Positions 44,200-52,677 are shown, counted from the first letter of the stretch. The stretch is DNA of 64,000 nucleotides from Flavobacteriaceae bacterium (GCA_021151665.1 JAGKWW010000001.1:62001-126000), one strand, 5' to 3'. Program-made: numbers and translations. Notes: generated by a model from the letters alone, not told the origin.

Positions 44200-44207
44200 C
44201 AAATATA
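44200..44207 (-). promoter_or_regulatory. rpe -7 element
   Basis: TATATTTG on the minus strand, 23 bases before the rpe ATG. TTG lies 23 bases further upstream on that strand, near the usual maximum spacing. Confidence 0.5.
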
Positions 44208-44259
44208 ATCCTTTTTAAGGGCAGCATATACAACGATGTAGTGGTTTAACGCGGGGTAT

Positions 44260-44293
44260 ATAAAATAAAAAACTCCGGTAATCAGCCGGAGTT
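44260..44293 (-). terminator. rpoD intrinsic terminator
   Basis: AACTCCGG (44271-44278) pairs with CCGGAGTT (44286-44293). On the minus strand it is followed by TTTTTATTTT. It is 140 bases past the rpoD stop. Confidence 0.75.
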
Positions 44294-44436
44294 CAATCAT
44301 CAATCAAAAAACGAACAGTTATTGAACTGTCAGTGCTTTCTATATTTTAAATACTTTATTGCTAAACTGGAGTGCCAAAATACAAATTATAATCAAAAAA
44401 TAAAATGGCTTAAGCAATTTTTTAGCAAAATCATCG

Positions 44437-45300
44437 TTACCCCAAATACGTTTTCAGGATCTTACTGCGCGAGGTGTGTTTTAACCTCCTGATAGCCTTT
44501 TCTTTAATCTGGCGTACGCGCTCTCGGGTAAGGTCAAAAGTTTCACCAATTTCTTCGAGTGTCATCGGATGCTGGTCGCCCAGTCCGAAATAAAGGCGCA
44601 CTACATCGGCCTCGCGTGGCGTTAAAGTCTCCAATGCACGCTCAATTTCGGTGCGAAGCGACTCATGGATAAGCTCACGGTCGGGGTTTGGCGACTCACC
44701 TGAGCGAAGTACATCGTAAAGGTTAGAATCTTCACCCTCTACAAGCGGCGCATCCATAGAAAGGTGGCGGCCCGAGTTCTTCATACTTTCCTTAACATCG
44801 TTCACGGTCATATCAAGCTCTTTCGCAATCTCTTCGGCCGAAGGGGCACGCTCGTTGCTCTGCTCAAGCAGGGCATACATTTTATTGATCTTGTTTATAG
44901 AGCCGATCTTGTTGAGCGGAAGGCGAACAATACGCGACTGCTCTGCCAGCGCCTGAAGGATAGACTGACGGATCCACCACACGGCATAAGAGATGAATTT
45001 AAAACCACGTGTTTCGTCAAAACGCTGTGCAGCTTTAATAAGGCCGAGGTTACCCTCGTTAATAAGGTCGGGAAGTGTTAATCCCTGGTTTTGATACTGT
45101 TTTGCAACCGATACCACAAATCGCAGGTTGGCCTTGGTAAGCTTTTCCAGCGCGCGCTGGTCGCCGGCCTTGATGCGTTGTGCTAACTCTACCTCCTCAT
45201 CCGCCGTAATCAGGTCTACTTTTCCTATCTCCTGGAGGTATTTGTCTAATGATGCAGTTTCCCTGTTGGTTACCTGCTTTGTAATCTTTAATTGTCTCAT
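44437..45300 (-). CDS. rpoD: RNA polymerase primary sigma factor (RpoD)
   Basis: A 287-residue sigma-70 of the Bacteroidota primary type, lacking region 1.1. Region 1.2 is SLDKYLQEIGKVDLITADEEVELAQRIKAGD; region 2 contains LTKANLRFVVSVAKQYQNQGLTLPDLINEGNLGLIKAAQRFDETRGFKFISYAVWWIRQSI; region 4.2 is TLEEIGETFDLTRERVRQIKEKAIRRLK. This factor recognises the TTG/TAnnTTTG promoters found across this window. Length and lack of domain 1.1 match other members of the phylum. Confidence 0.95.
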   Translation of the reverse strand: MRQLKITKQVTNRETASLDKYLQEIGKVDLITADEEVELAQRIKAGDQRALEKLTKANLRFVVSVAKQYQNQGLTLPDLINEGNLGLIKAAQRFDETRGFKFISYAVWWIRQSILQALAEQSRIVRLPLNKIGSINKINKMYALLEQSNERAPSAEEIAKELDMTVNDVKESMKNSGRHLSMDAPLVEGEDSNLYDVLRSGESPNPDRELIHESLRTEIERALETLTPREADVVRLYFGLGDQHPMTLEEIGETFDLTRERVRQIKEKAIRRLKHTSRSKILKTYLG

Positions 45301-45401
45301 GTATTGACCGAGTTATTTAAGTATTCAGGTTGTTATACGGACGGAGAACGCAAAAAGTTACACTAAATTGATTTTTTGTTGAAGTTTAACATAACACAAA
45401 T

Positions 45402-45431
45402 AAAAAAGCCCCTGCGAAAGCAGAGGCTTTT
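45402..45431 (-). terminator. Terminator of the 285-aa lipoprotein gene
   Basis: GCC-x-CTGC, GAAA loop, GCAG-x-GGC with A/T flanks (AAAAGCC...GGCTTTT). On the minus strand it is followed by TTTTTTATTTG. Confidence 0.75.
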
Positions 45432-45446
45432 GGTTTGCAATAGGGT

Positions 45447-46304
45447 TTATTCGTAGTAGTAAAAACGCTCCAGGTTTCTGTCGGCTTCATAGGGGAGAAC
45501 GACACCTGTACCTTTCGTATAAGTAATATAGCCGTTTTCGTCAAAAACACTTTCAAATGTTACCTCCTGTGTTACGCCATTGTAATCGGCAAAACTATAC
45601 TTTTTAATGTAATAGTTATTTTCTTCGGCGGTAGCTACACGATACTCACTCGATTCTATGAAAAGATTGTTGAGTTCGTAAACCGTTTTGCGTAGGCCTT
45701 GCGGTTTTGCTACGGCATAATATTCCATAGCAACCTCGGGAACTCCCGGCATTGTGCTAATGTTGTTCTTGATCAGTTTATCTCCGTCAAATTCAGATTC
45801 ACTCGTAATCATTCCAAGAGTATTCAGGGTAGTTGTGCCGCTCGAAAGCAGTTGTTCCTGTCCCGCGCTAACTGAATAGGACTTGGTAGTAACTAATCCT
45901 GGCTCATAGGTAAAACGACGTTCTATATAATCGGACACTTGCGAGCTATATATCGCTTGTTTAATGATCCTGCCGAGATTATCATACGTGTACAATGTAC
46001 GTTTACCCAGATAGTTATTGGTATACCAATATTTCTCATCGCGGGTGTTGCCGGATACGATATATTCAATATTCATGCTTAGATTTCCCGAAGGGTCGAA
46101 AATGCTGTCGGCTACTGCTTTATTGTTTTCAAAATACTGAACGTGTTTGTAGCTCCAGGCGGCGCCGTTGTCATAGGCTGCCTTACTCGGTGTATAAGTA
46201 ACAGTCTTCTTCAGCGTAAGCGCTGTGTCGCTAAGGGTTGCATTGTTGTCATCACTGCACGAAAATGCTATTGCACTGAGAATAAAAAGAAGAATTTTTT
46301 TCAT
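45447..46304 (-). CDS. Lipoprotein of unknown function
   Basis: A 285-residue protein. The N-terminus MKKILLFILSAIAFSCSDDN has a lipobox (AFSC) followed by SDD, which in this phylum favours outer membrane or surface sorting. The body shows YD-repeat-like units (LYTYDNLGRIIKQAIY, FTYEPGLVTTKSYSV, YFADYNGVTQEVTFESVFDENGYIT), so a beta-rich RHS-like fold is possible. No known domain is recognised with certainty. It stands alone between rpoD and an HTH protein gene. Confidence 0.8.
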   Translation of the reverse strand: MKKILLFILSAIAFSCSDDNNATLSDTALTLKKTVTYTPSKAAYDNGAAWSYKHVQYFENNKAVADSIFDPSGNLSMNIEYIVSGNTRDEKYWYTNNYLGKRTLYTYDNLGRIIKQAIYSSQVSDYIERRFTYEPGLVTTKSYSVSAGQEQLLSSGTTTLNTLGMITSESEFDGDKLIKNNISTMPGVPEVAMEYYAVAKPQGLRKTVYELNNLFIESSEYRVATAEENNYYIKKYSFADYNGVTQEVTFESVFDENGYITYTKGTGVVLPYEADRNLERFYYYE

Positions 46305-46362
46305 TGGATTGGTTTCTTAACAGATGCCGGATTTACTCAAAGGTTGCGTGCGCCTTTCTTTT

Positions 46363-47325
46363 TTAAAGTTCCAGCGCCATGTCCTGCTCGAGTTTACCGA
46401 TGTAAAGTGTTACCTTTTGCCTTGCTTTATTAAAAAAGAGCTTTCGGTCGCGCAACCCCGAATCATTCAGCGATTTGGAGCTTTTTACCTGTTGTACAAA
46501 AAAGTCGCGCGCATTGGTACAAGTGGCTTCGTCTGAAGTGATGAAATAACCCAGCATAGTGTAGGGCACGAACAGCGACTGTTTTTCGGGAGCCGTCAAA
46601 AGAACATTGTTGTTGAGTATAAGCAACTCATTATAGTAAAGCCGGTAGCGCGATCGCTCATTGCAGCATCGTTCTTCAACCTTATTCATAATATCCTGGA
46701 GATCGGAATAGATGTATTTCGCGTTTTCCGCAGAAAGCAAACCCGCCTGAAAGTAGTAATACACCTGCTGGAGCGTGCTGTTGATGGTGGTGTCATTCCA
46801 TATTTCGTGCACTTCGACGTTCTCATATACGGATTTAAGTTTTGCACTTTGTTCCAAAAGGGTGGTAGCCACGGTAAATTTTTCAAACGGTTTCTCATGC
46901 TGCGCTCCGGTCAGAAGATTGATCCACACATAAAGCTTGAATTTAGACAGCAGCGTTCCGCCAATGGTGTGAAATAGCGGGATGTCTTTGGCTGAATAGT
47001 ACATTCGTGCATTGGCATTATACTGAAAAGCGGATAATCTTTCTGCTGAGTCGGCCATATAGAGCGCCATTTCATCCATAGTCCGTATTTCCTTTGTGCG
47101 CTCTGCAACTACTTTATCCGGCCCTGAAAAAAGACTATCCATAGAAATCCCGAAATTCAGGCAAAGCTGTATGGCTTCTTCCATAGAGAATTTGCTTTTG
47201 GCCGCTATCCTGCGATGCGCAGCATCGTAACTTATATTTAAAACGGTTGCAATAACATCTGTCAGCGAGTCATTTTTTCTGATTTTGTTCCGGATAATCC
47301 CGATAAGTTTCTGTTGGTATTCCAT
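46363..47325 (-). CDS. HTH-type protein of unknown function
   Basis: A 320-residue protein. Residues about 10-60 (IRNKIRKNDSLTDVIATVLNISYDAAHRRIAAKSKFSMEEAIQLCLNFGISMDSLF) look like an XRE-type helix-turn-helix with a second short helix. The remainder is all-helical and of unknown fold. A perfect 17-bp palindrome lies over its own promoter and start region (47331-47347), so autoregulation is likely. It is flavobacterial in type. No signal peptide. Confidence 0.75.
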   Translation of the reverse strand: MEYQQKLIGIIRNKIRKNDSLTDVIATVLNISYDAAHRRIAAKSKFSMEEAIQLCLNFGISMDSLFSGPDKVVAERTKEIRTMDEMALYMADSAERLSAFQYNANARMYYSAKDIPLFHTIGGTLLSKFKLYVWINLLTGAQHEKPFEKFTVATTLLEQSAKLKSVYENVEVHEIWNDTTINSTLQQVYYYFQAGLLSAENAKYIYSDLQDIMNKVEERCCNERSRYRLYYNELLILNNNVLLTAPEKQSLFVPYTMLGYFITSDEATCTNARDFFVQQVKSSKSLNDSGLRDRKLFFNKARQKVTLYIGKLEQDMALEL

Positions 47326-47330
47326 ATCGT

Positions 47331-47351
47331 TTTGTGATTATCACAAATATA
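47331..47351 (-). promoter_or_regulatory. Promoter of the HTH gene with perfect palindromic operator
   Basis: The -7 box TATATTTG (47351-47344, minus strand) runs into the palindrome TTTGTGAT-T-ATCACAAA (47331-47347), which covers the expected transcript start and ends 5 bases before the ATG at 47325. The 8-bp arms are perfect with one central base. Confidence 0.6.
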
Positions 47352-47398
47352 AATTTGTTTTTAATGATAATGCGCATCTCGCGGTGTTTTTATCGCAA

Positions 47399-47406
47399 TA
47401 GATTTG
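47399..47406 (+). promoter_or_regulatory. -7 element of the CDP-alcohol phosphatidyltransferase gene
   Basis: TAGATTTG matches TAnnTTTG, 22 bases before the ATG at 47429. Confidence 0.45.
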
Positions 47407-47428
47407 TCTCCAACTTAAAAATCACCTT

Positions 47429-48031
47429 ATGAAAAATCTACCTTATGTACTTATCGGCCTTCGGTTTCTGCTAGGACCCGTAATGATCGGCCTTACCAGT
47501 TTTTACGGCGAAAGCGCCCGCGTTACGCTTGTAATCTTATTATTGGTTGGGATCTTATCTGATATCTTCGACGGCATCTATGCGCGCCTTTATCAGGTCT
47601 CTACCGAAAAGCTGCGCCGGCTCGACAGCCAGACCGATGTGGTGTTTTGGCTATGTGCCGGTTGGTGCGCCTGGCTACTGAACCCTGAGATTATTACGGA
47701 GAATAAATATGCAATCATGACCATCTTTATTATGGAGGGGCTTACCTATGTCTTCAGCATTATAAAGTTCGGGAAAGAGACCTGCACGCATGCGCTGCTT
47801 TCTAAACTGTGGGGTATTATTTTGTTTGCCGCGTTTGTATCGGTTATTGGTTTTGGTTATGGCGGCGTGCCCTTGGCTTTGGCGGTGATCTTTGGCATCA
47901 TTTCGCACCTGGATGTGTACCTGATCATTTTGTTTTTACCGAAATGGACACATGACGTACCCAGCGGGTGGCATGCCTGGCAGCTGCGTCAGGGAAGAGA
48001 AATAAAGAGAAGCAAGTTGTTTAATGGGTAG
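47429..48031 (+). CDS. CDP-alcohol phosphatidyltransferase family protein
   Basis: A 200-residue inner membrane protein with about six membrane segments. The family motif (DxxDGxxAR-x8-G-xxx-D-xxx-D) is present as D45, D48, G49, A52, R53, D66 and D70. The second Gly is replaced by Leu62 (STEKLRRLDSQTD). All metal-binding aspartates are kept, so catalysis is plausible, with altered substrate loop. It would transfer a phosphoalcohol group in phospholipid synthesis; substrate unknown. It has its own promoter and a bidirectional terminator downstream. Confidence 0.85.
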   Translation: MKNLPYVLIGLRFLLGPVMIGLTSFYGESARVTLVILLLVGILSDIFDGIYARLYQVSTEKLRRLDSQTDVVFWLCAGWCAWLLNPEIITENKYAIMTIFIMEGLTYVFSIIKFGKETCTHALLSKLWGIILFAAFVSVIGFGYGGVPLALAVIFGIISHLDVYLIILFLPKWTHDVPSGWHAWQLRQGREIKRSKLFNG

Positions 48032-48043
48032 CTGTAAAAATAT

Positions 48044-48069
48044 AAAGCCCCGACAACTGCCGGGGCTTT
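48044..48069. terminator. Bidirectional terminator
   Basis: AAAGCCCCG (48044-48052) pairs with CGGGGCTTT (48061-48069). A/T-rich flanks on both sides fit termination of both convergent genes (47429 and 48087). Confidence 0.75.
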
Positions 48070-48086
48070 AAATTTATCCTGAGATA

Positions 48087-48452
48087 TTAGAAAGTCTTAT
48101 CGTAGCTTCCGTCTTTAGGCTGAAGGTCACCTGTAATGATCCTGATGAAATCGATCAGGGTCCAGATACCAAGTCCGCCAAGAGTAAGAACCTGTACAAT
48201 ACCTTGCCAGATGTAACCCAGGTAAAAACGGTGGATTCCGATGATACCTACGAAAAAGCAAAGCAGCAACGCTACAACCTGGCTTTTGCTTCCGGCAGCG
48301 GCGGCAGGAGATGACATTTCACTTGTAGACGAAGCTTCTTCAACAACTGTAACATTGTTTGTGGTAGCTCTTTGCACCGGGAAAGATGCATAAGAAACAT
48401 TGATCGATACAAATAGTAAAGCGATCAGGGAAAGGAATAATTTCATTTTCAT
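48087..48452 (-). CDS. TM2 domain-containing membrane protein
   Basis: A 121-residue protein. I set the start at ATG 48452 (MKMKLFLSLIALLFVSINVSYA, signal peptide). The C-terminal TM2 domain has two membrane segments with SQVVALLLCFFVGIIGIHRFYLGYIWQGIVQVL and GGLGIWTLIDFIRIITGD, including the family-conserved G-x-HRFYLG and DFI. The function of TM2 proteins in bacteria is unclear. Its promoter (TATATTTG, 48484-48477 on the minus strand) lies head to head with that of the next gene. Confidence 0.92.
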   Translation of the reverse strand: MKMKLFLSLIALLFVSINVSYASFPVQRATTNNVTVVEEASSTSEMSSPAAAAGSKSQVVALLLCFFVGIIGIHRFYLGYIWQGIVQVLTLGGLGIWTLIDFIRIITGDLQPKDGSYDKTF

Positions 48453-48466
48453 TGTTAAAAATGTTT

Positions 48467-48484
48467 TAAGTTTGCTCAAATATA
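48467..48484. promoter_or_regulatory. Divergent -7 elements of the TM2 and 291-aa genes
   Basis: TAAGTTTG (48467-48474, plus strand) serves the gene at 48498, and TATATTTG (48484-48477, minus strand) serves the TM2 gene. They are side by side, so the two transcripts start within overlapping DNA. Confidence 0.5.
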
Positions 48485-48497
48485 TAAAAACTTCCGA

Positions 48498-49373
48498 ATG
48501 AAAATTGCTTTGGTTTTAACATTTTTATTGTCTTCTGCACTAATATATTCACAGGAAAAATTTGAATATCTCGGCACCGTTATGTTAAACGGTGATATCA
48601 AGTCGGTTATAAGCTATAGGGTTGTTTTTGCAGAGAAAAAAGGTGTGGTTTCGGGCTATTCTGTTACCGATCTTGGAGGGGCACACGAAACGAAGAATGT
48701 TATATCCGGAACGTATGATGCAAAAACCAAAACGATAAAATTCGCCGAGCAGGAAATTCTGTATACCAAATCCCCAATTAGCGATGATATGTTTTGTTTC
48801 ATAAATTTTACGGGCAAGGTTAAACTGGTAAATGATAATAGCGCGATGGAAGGCGCGTTTAAGGGCTTTTTTAAAAACAAGACCAAATGTATCGATGGTA
48901 CACTAAGGCTTATCGGGTCCAGTAAGCTTTACAAACGAATGGCTAAAATGGACGCAAAAATCCAGAAATCGAAACGGGTAGATGCAGCAACCAAAGAAAA
49001 AGTGAAACCCCTCGCGATATTAGATAGTTTGAGAGTGAACAACCTTTTAAAAAATGAAAATCTAAATGTTTTTGTCAGTTCTAAGGCTTTACAACTCCAG
49101 ATATGGGATGCCGGAAAAGAAGATGGTGATGAAATAACGATATACCAGAACGATAAGGTGCTTTTGAAAGATTACAGAGTAACAAACAAAATAAAAACGC
49201 TGCCTATTATTGTTTCGGAGGGCCAAACCATAAAGATTTTAGCACAAAATGAAGGGACTATAGCACCCAATACGGTCCAAATAAGCCTCATAGATGGAGA
49301 TAGGAACTTTGAATTGATGTCGAGCCTGAAAAAAGGGGAGAGCGCTTCGATCACGATCATCTCGAAGAAATGA
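48498..49373 (+). CDS. Secreted protein of unknown function
   Basis: A 291-residue protein with a signal peptide (MKIALVLTFLLSSALIYSQ). The first half repeats beta-strand-like segments (VISYRVVFAEKKGVVSGYSVTDL, VISGTYDAKTKTIKFAEQEILYT, GTLRLIGSSKLYKRM). The second half begins after a basic linker and contains LQLQIWDAGKEDGDEITIYQNDKVLLKDYRV, a pattern like extracellular beta-sandwich domains. No known family is recognised with confidence. It is monocistronic. Confidence 0.75.
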   Translation: MKIALVLTFLLSSALIYSQEKFEYLGTVMLNGDIKSVISYRVVFAEKKGVVSGYSVTDLGGAHETKNVISGTYDAKTKTIKFAEQEILYTKSPISDDMFCFINFTGKVKLVNDNSAMEGAFKGFFKNKTKCIDGTLRLIGSSKLYKRMAKMDAKIQKSKRVDAATKEKVKPLAILDSLRVNNLLKNENLNVFVSSKALQLQIWDAGKEDGDEITIYQNDKVLLKDYRVTNKIKTLPIIVSEGQTIKILAQNEGTIAPNTVQISLIDGDRNFELMSSLKKGESASITIISKK

Positions 49374-49403
49374 CTCTATAATGAAACCTGCTGCTCGTAT
49401 AAT

Positions 49404-50093
49404 TTAACCGCCGTTGTGCCTGCAGCTCTTTATAGGAAGTTCTTTCATTTTTCCGACCTGTTCCTCAGTTTCATATTCCATGTCAAGATAGTCGTAGTAA
49501 TACCATTTGCTGCCCCTTTTCTCAAGAGCTTCAGGTATATTGCCAATAATGGGAGATTTGTCTCCTGCATAGTCAAAGGCGCCCTCGTGTATACTAAACC
49601 GAAAAAGCTCGGTCCATTTTTCGCCGCATAGCGAATATATACGGCAATAGTTATGACGGCTAAAATCAAGCAGGTCAGGAACCAACGCGATTTCGTCCCG
49701 GGCATCCTTATTACGGTCGCCTAAGTTGATGAGGCAGTATAGGCCCTGAGCATTGTAAAACTTTAGGGTATCTTTCCGATTGTTATCCAACACTATGGCT
49801 GTGTAATACCCCTGTCTGCTGTAAAAAGTAACAACATCTTCCCAGGTTTCATCTGGAAACTTTGGTAACTTAAAAACGGGTGTCCCGGTACTGTCTGAAA
49901 GAAATTGCTTCAATGTATCGATTTGTCCGTCACCATCAAAATCGCCATGGAGTACAAGGCTTTCGGGTTGGACGCCTGGCGAAACACCAGCGGAAATTGC
50001 TTCTTTTGATATACTATGACCAAGGCCAGGCGAATTTGTTACGCATGACACAAGCATAAGAGTAAAGCCAAAAAAGATTAATGTGAAACGCAT
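49404..50093 (-). CDS. Lipoprotein of unknown function
   Basis: A 229-residue protein. The N-terminus MRFTLIFFGFTLMLVSCVTNSPG has a lipobox (LVSC). It contains HGDFDGDGQIDTLKQFL, a Ca-binding FG-GAP/VCBS-like DxDxDG loop, and later GDRNKDARDEIALVPDLLD, a second such loop. This suggests a small propeller-like or calcium-stabilised domain. Function unknown. It precedes the pnp terminator on the same strand. Confidence 0.78.
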   Translation of the reverse strand: MRFTLIFFGFTLMLVSCVTNSPGLGHSISKEAISAGVSPGVQPESLVLHGDFDGDGQIDTLKQFLSDSTGTPVFKLPKFPDETWEDVVTFYSRQGYYTAIVLDNNRKDTLKFYNAQGLYCLINLGDRNKDARDEIALVPDLLDFSRHNYCRIYSLCGEKWTELFRFSIHEGAFDYAGDKSPIIGNIPEALEKRGSKWYYYDYLDMEYETEEQVGKMKELPIKSCRHNGG

Positions 50094-50114
50094 CTTATAA
50101 AGATAGTAAACTAA

Positions 50115-50145
50115 AAAACCCTGCTACAAACTGTAGCAGGGTTTT
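50115..50145 (-). terminator. pnp intrinsic terminator
   Basis: A 14-bp perfect stem (AAAACCCTGCTACA with TGTAGCAGGGTTTT, 3-base loop). On the minus strand it is followed by TTTTTTAG. Confidence 0.88.
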
Positions 50146-50170
50146 ACTGAATTAACCTTGAAAAGAGTAA

Positions 50171-52525
50171 TTACGATTCTTGCGAAGGTTCGCCTCCGTT
50201 ATTCTGGTCGTTTCCGGGCTCACGGTTTTCACGTGGGGCATTATCCCTGCGCTCTTCCCTTGGGCCACGGTCACGTGAGTTGCGGTCATCACGGCCACGG
50301 TTATCACGTCCACCGCCACGGTTGTCGCGTCCTCTGTCATCACGGCCGCGGTTAAAGCCACCTTCACGAGGTCCGCGGTCTTCGCGCTGCGGCGCGTTCT
50401 CATCCCTTGGAGGGCGTGGAAGAAGTGCTTTCCTCGATACTTTTTCTTTACGCGTTTTAGGATCGATGCCAATGTATTTCACATCAAATACATCGCCCAT
50501 ATTTACAACGTCTGTTACATTTTCGGTACGTTCCCATGCCAGCTCGCTTACGTGAAGCAGTACCTCATTGCCCGGGGCATTCAGGTATTCTACTACCGCG
50601 CCAAAGTCAAGCAGCTTGATCACTTTTACCGTATAAGTTTCGCCAACTTCCGGCTTGAATACGATAGATGCGATCTTGTCAAGAACAGCCTGCATTCCTT
50701 CAGGGCTTACACCAAGGATCTCTACTTCACCCTGCTCGTCAACCTCGTTAATAACGATAGTTGTACCAGTAGCTTTTTGTAGTTCCTGGATAACTTTTCC
50801 GCCAGGGCCGATAAGTGCGCCAATAAAGGCACCAGGTATAGTTGTCTTGATGATCTTCGGTGCATGGCGCTTAACTTCGGCCCTTGGCTCGGCAATAACT
50901 TCTATCAGTTTGCCAAGGATGTGGAGGCGGCCTTCTTTAGCCTGCTCCAGCGCTTTCTCCATGATCTCATAGTTAAGGCCTTCAATCTTGATATCCATCT
51001 GGCAGGCAGTAATACCATCGGCAGTACCGGTAACTTTAAAGTCCATATCACCCAGGTGGTCTTCGTCACCAAGGATATCTGAAAGAACTGCATAGCGTCC
51101 GGTCTTGTCATCAGAGATAAGCCCCATTGCAATACCCGATACCGGCTTGGTCATCTGGATACCGGCATCCATAAGGGCAAGTGTTCCTGCACATACGGTA
51201 GCCATAGAAGATGAACCGTTAGATTCCAGTACTTCCGAAACGATACGTACGGTATATGGGTTATCTGCAGGCAGCATATTTTTAAGCGCACGCTGGGCCA
51301 GGTTTCCGTGGCCTACTTCGCGGCGCGATGTTCCCCTTAGCGGTTTCGCTTCACCGGTAGAGAAAGGAGGGAAGTTGTAATGAAGGTAGAAACGCTCTTC
51401 TCCCTGGTCTGTAGGAAGGTCGATTACGTTGGCCTCACGCGATGTGCCCAGCGTTACAGTGGCAAGCGCCTGGGTTTCTCCCCTTGTAAACAGGGCAGAT
51501 CCGTGTGTAGAAGGCAGGTAATCTACCTCGCACCAGATAGGGCGTATTTCGTTAGTTTTCCTTCCGTCAAGGCGGATGCCAAGGTCAAGGATAACGTTAC
51601 GAACCGCTTCTTTCTGCGATTTGTAAAGGTATTTGCTGATAAGGTCGCCATTTTCAAGAAGCTCTTCCTCTGTAAATTCGGCTTTCACCTCTTCTTTTAC
51701 TGCGGCAAACTTCTCAGAACGCTCATGCTTGGCAGAACTTTCTTTAGCGATGTCGAAATATTTGTTGTAAGAAAGCTCAAATACGCGCTCTTTCAGGGCA
51801 TCGTCATTGCGCTCTTCTTCATAAGTACGCATTTCTTTACCGATAGCGGCTTTCATACGTTCCTGGGCTTCAATCTGTACCTTGATTGCTTCGTGGGCAA
51901 ATTTAATGGCTTCTACCATTTCTTTTTCAGAGATCTCTTTCATCTCGCCCTCTACCATCGCGATAGAATCTTTAGAGGCGCCGATCATCATATCGATATC
52001 AGAGCGCTCCAGGTCGGCTTTGCTTGGGTTGATTACCAGCTTGCCGTCTACGCGGGCTACGCGCACTTCTGAAATAAGTATAGGGAACGGCGCATCAGAT
52101 ACTGCAAGGGCAGCCGAAGCGGCAAGGCCTGCAAGTGAATCAGGCATCACGTTCTCATCGTGTGACATCAGCTGGATCATTACCTGCGTTTCTGCATGGT
52201 AATCGTCCGGGAAAAGCGGGCGAAGCACACGGTCTACAAGGCGCATGGTAAGCACCTCTGTGTCGCTCGGGCGCGCCTCACGCTTAAAGAAACCACCCGG
52301 GAAACGGCCGGCTGCGGCAAATTTTTCGCGGTAGTCTACGGTTAATGGTAAAAAGTCAATTCCGGGATTGGCAGTCCTGGCAGATACCACTGTAGCAAGA
52401 AGCATGGCATCACCCATTCTTACTACTACAGCGCCATCAGCCTGTTTTGCTAATTTTCCCGTTTCGATCGAGATGGTACGCCCATCTCCGAGATCAATGA
52501 TCTCTCTTGTTACGTTCGGAATCAT
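50171..52525 (-). CDS. pnp: Polyribonucleotide nucleotidyltransferase (PNPase) with RGG-like tail
   Basis: A 784-residue phosphorolytic 3'-5' exoribonuclease. Two RNase PH domains (VTREIIDLGDGRTISIETGKLAKQADGAVVV; ELRPIWCEVDYLPSTHGSALFTRGETQALATVTLG with the phosphate-binding GSALFTRGETQ) flank a helical domain. Then come the KH domain (IGALIGPGGKVIQELQKATGTTIVI) and S1 domain (GAVVEYLNAPGNEVLLHVSEL). The last about 80 residues are disordered and rich in Arg, Asp, Gly (RGRDDRGRDNRGGGRDNRGRD), unlike enterobacterial PNPase. It lies downstream of rpsO, as in many bacteria. Confidence 0.97.
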   Translation of the reverse strand: MIPNVTREIIDLGDGRTISIETGKLAKQADGAVVVRMGDAMLLATVVSARTANPGIDFLPLTVDYREKFAAAGRFPGGFFKREARPSDTEVLTMRLVDRVLRPLFPDDYHAETQVMIQLMSHDENVMPDSLAGLAASAALAVSDAPFPILISEVRVARVDGKLVINPSKADLERSDIDMMIGASKDSIAMVEGEMKEISEKEMVEAIKFAHEAIKVQIEAQERMKAAIGKEMRTYEEERNDDALKERVFELSYNKYFDIAKESSAKHERSEKFAAVKEEVKAEFTEEELLENGDLISKYLYKSQKEAVRNVILDLGIRLDGRKTNEIRPIWCEVDYLPSTHGSALFTRGETQALATVTLGTSREANVIDLPTDQGEERFYLHYNFPPFSTGEAKPLRGTSRREVGHGNLAQRALKNMLPADNPYTVRIVSEVLESNGSSSMATVCAGTLALMDAGIQMTKPVSGIAMGLISDDKTGRYAVLSDILGDEDHLGDMDFKVTGTADGITACQMDIKIEGLNYEIMEKALEQAKEGRLHILGKLIEVIAEPRAEVKRHAPKIIKTTIPGAFIGALIGPGGKVIQELQKATGTTIVINEVDEQGEVEILGVSPEGMQAVLDKIASIVFKPEVGETYTVKVIKLLDFGAVVEYLNAPGNEVLLHVSELAWERTENVTDVVNMGDVFDVKYIGIDPKTRKEKVSRKALLPRPPRDENAPQREDRGPREGGFNRGRDDRGRDNRGGGRDNRGRDDRNSRDRGPREERRDNAPRENREPGNDQNNGGEPSQES

Positions 52526-52548
52526 AAATCCAAATTCTTTTGATTAAA

Positions 52549-52606
52549 CAATGGGTTCATCGTTGTGTTGTAGTTGTGTTGTTGTGTAGTTGTTTAAAAC
52601 CCAATG
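52549..52606 (-). repeat. ACAAC-rich repeat in the pnp leader
   Basis: On the minus strand the pnp leader contains a C/A-only stretch built from ACAAC, ACACAAC and CTACAAC units (complement of GTTGT repeats, 52561-52594). It is bounded by CAATGGGTT (52549-52557) and AACCCAATG (52598-52606), inverted with one mismatch, so the unstructured repeat may form a large loop. Confidence 0.45.
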
Positions 52607-52643
52607 AAAAACCAAAACTTTTTATGCGCAATTATTTAAAACA

Positions 52644-52669
52644 AAAAGAGGCGCGCGGGCACCTCTTTT
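52644..52669 (-). terminator. rpsO intrinsic terminator
   Basis: AAAAGAGG and CCTCTTTT with GC-rich top; on the minus strand it is followed by TTTGTTTT. Some readthrough into pnp is expected. Confidence 0.7.
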
Positions 52670-52677
52670 CATCTCGA

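Noticed and set aside
52561..52604. CRISPR-like repeat
   Set aside because: The ACAAC units are too short and irregular, without spacers or cas genes. It is a simple low-complexity leader.
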